Part shown: positions 23,827 through 24,162 of the stretch, piece by piece
Position numbering within the stretch: the first letter of the stretch is position 1
Layout of the letters: each line of letters begins with the position of its first letter
Source of the DNA: an uncultured Jeotgalicoccus sp.
GTDB lineage: Bacteria > Bacillota > Bacilli > Staphylococcales > Salinicoccaceae
NCBI GenBank assembly: GCA_947631305.1
Contig: CANRKV010000005.1
Coordinates: 1-24,162, forward strand
Length of the DNA: 24,162 nucleotides
Reading direction: 5' to 3'
Program-made: the position numbers and the translations under genes
The notes under the pieces: generated by a model
Database searches by the model: none
Seen by the model: the letters and a program-made list of their open reading frames with translations, nothing else
Told to the model about the DNA's origin: nothing

Positions 23827-24162
23827 TTATTTTACCGCTGCGACAGCTTCAATTTCTACCAGACAGCCGTAATGCAGTTCTCTTGTCGGCACAACCGCAC
23901 GGGCGGGTTTGTGATCGCCGAAGTACTTGCCGTACTCGGCATTGATGATATTCCAGTTCTCAACATCTGATGTATATAATCTGACCATAACTATATCTTC
24001 TTTCGTTAAGCCTGCTGCGTCTAATACTAACTCCATATTCTCGAGTGCTCTTTTTGTTTCAGAAGCGATTCCGCCTGCGACTATTTTGCCAGTCTCAAGA
24101 TCTAAAGATAACTGTCCGGAAATATATAAAGTGTCGTTATGTATCATCCCCGGCACATAATG
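23827..24162 (-). CDS. Rid/YjgF family enamine/imine deaminase, 5' end cut by window edge
   Basis: The last 111 residues of a Rid (YjgF/YER057c/UK114) protein. The visible chain starts HYVPGMIHNDTLYISGQLSLD, where full proteins have about 10-20 residues before it, so the true start lies beyond 24162; the GTG at 24156 is an internal Val codon. The C-terminal active-site arginine is present in VPTRELHYGCLVEIEAVA (the Arg105 equivalent of RidA), supporting real deaminase activity on 2-aminoacrylate-type imines. It is upstream of, and probably cotranscribed with, the PLP enzyme gene. Rid subfamily cannot be settled without the N-terminus. Confidence 0.9.
   Translation of the reverse strand, partial: HYVPGMIHNDTLYISGQLSLDLETGKIVAGGIASETKRALENMELVLDAAGLTKEDIVMVRLYTSDVENWNIINAEYGKYFGDHKPARAVVPTRELHYGCLVEIEAVAAVK

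Noticed and set aside
24154..24156. GTG as the start codon of the Rid protein
   Set aside because: The frame stays open to the window edge, and the residues His-Tyr before this Val match the family, so the gene is simply cut off.

Overview
The window is chromosomal DNA of low-to-moderate GC from a Firmicute. Purine-rich Shine-Dalgarno (SD) sites (GGAGG types), several TTG or GTG starts, intrinsic terminators between most transcription units, lipoproteins with Gram-positive lipoboxes, and the overall protein style all fit the Staphylococcaceae. The mix of a TAXI-type TRAP transporter, a BCCT osmolyte carrier and many anion carriers suggests a halotolerant genus such as Jeotgalicoccus or Salinicoccus. 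That genus guess is inference; no marker gene is present. I see no rRNA, tRNA, CRISPR array, insertion sequence or phage gene, and no gene-free stretch above 300 bases.

Layout. (1) 1-3761, minus strand: a TAXI TRAP operon with receptor lipoprotein, DUF1850 protein and fused permease. (2) 3928-4917, plus: a YeiH/UPF0324 membrane protein, separated by a bidirectional terminator from a DASS/SLC13 anion permease (4974-6482, minus). (3) 6714-7742, minus: an orphan PTS_EIIC_2 membrane protein. (4) 7926-9809, plus: a DoxX-like small membrane protein and an NAD(P)-dependent aldehyde dehydrogenase, each with its own terminator. (5) 9840-12114, minus: an MFS exporter with a GNAT acetyltransferase, and a MarR regulator with a consensus promoter. 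(6) 12186-15945, minus: a PepSY signalling locus. Response regulator, histidine kinase and membrane-anchored PepSY protein are tightly packed, and a triple-PepSY lipoprotein lies just upstream. This resembles ykoGHI of Bacillus subtilis. (7) 16073-17783, minus: an AlkC-like DNA repair protein and a DegV fatty-acid-binding protein. (8) 17993-22638, plus: AbgT-type carrier, AbgA-type peptidase, then a BCCT carrier. (9) 22696-24162, minus: a D-serine dehydratase/D-threonine aldolase-family PLP enzyme preceded by a Rid deaminase cut by the window edge.

How the genes work together. Seven of 22 genes are transporter permeases, so the region is mainly about nutrient, osmolyte and anion traffic. AbgT plus AbgA should import and cleave aminoacyl-aryl or similar amide substrates. 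The PLP enzyme could release reactive enamine/imine products that Rid would detoxify. The PepSY two-component locus probably senses an envelope signal. The most interesting regulatory signal is a set of four TTAA-type hexamers at exact 11-base spacing in front of the PepSY lipoprotein gene, which looks like a binding site for an OmpR/PhoP-type regulator, plausibly the one encoded next door.
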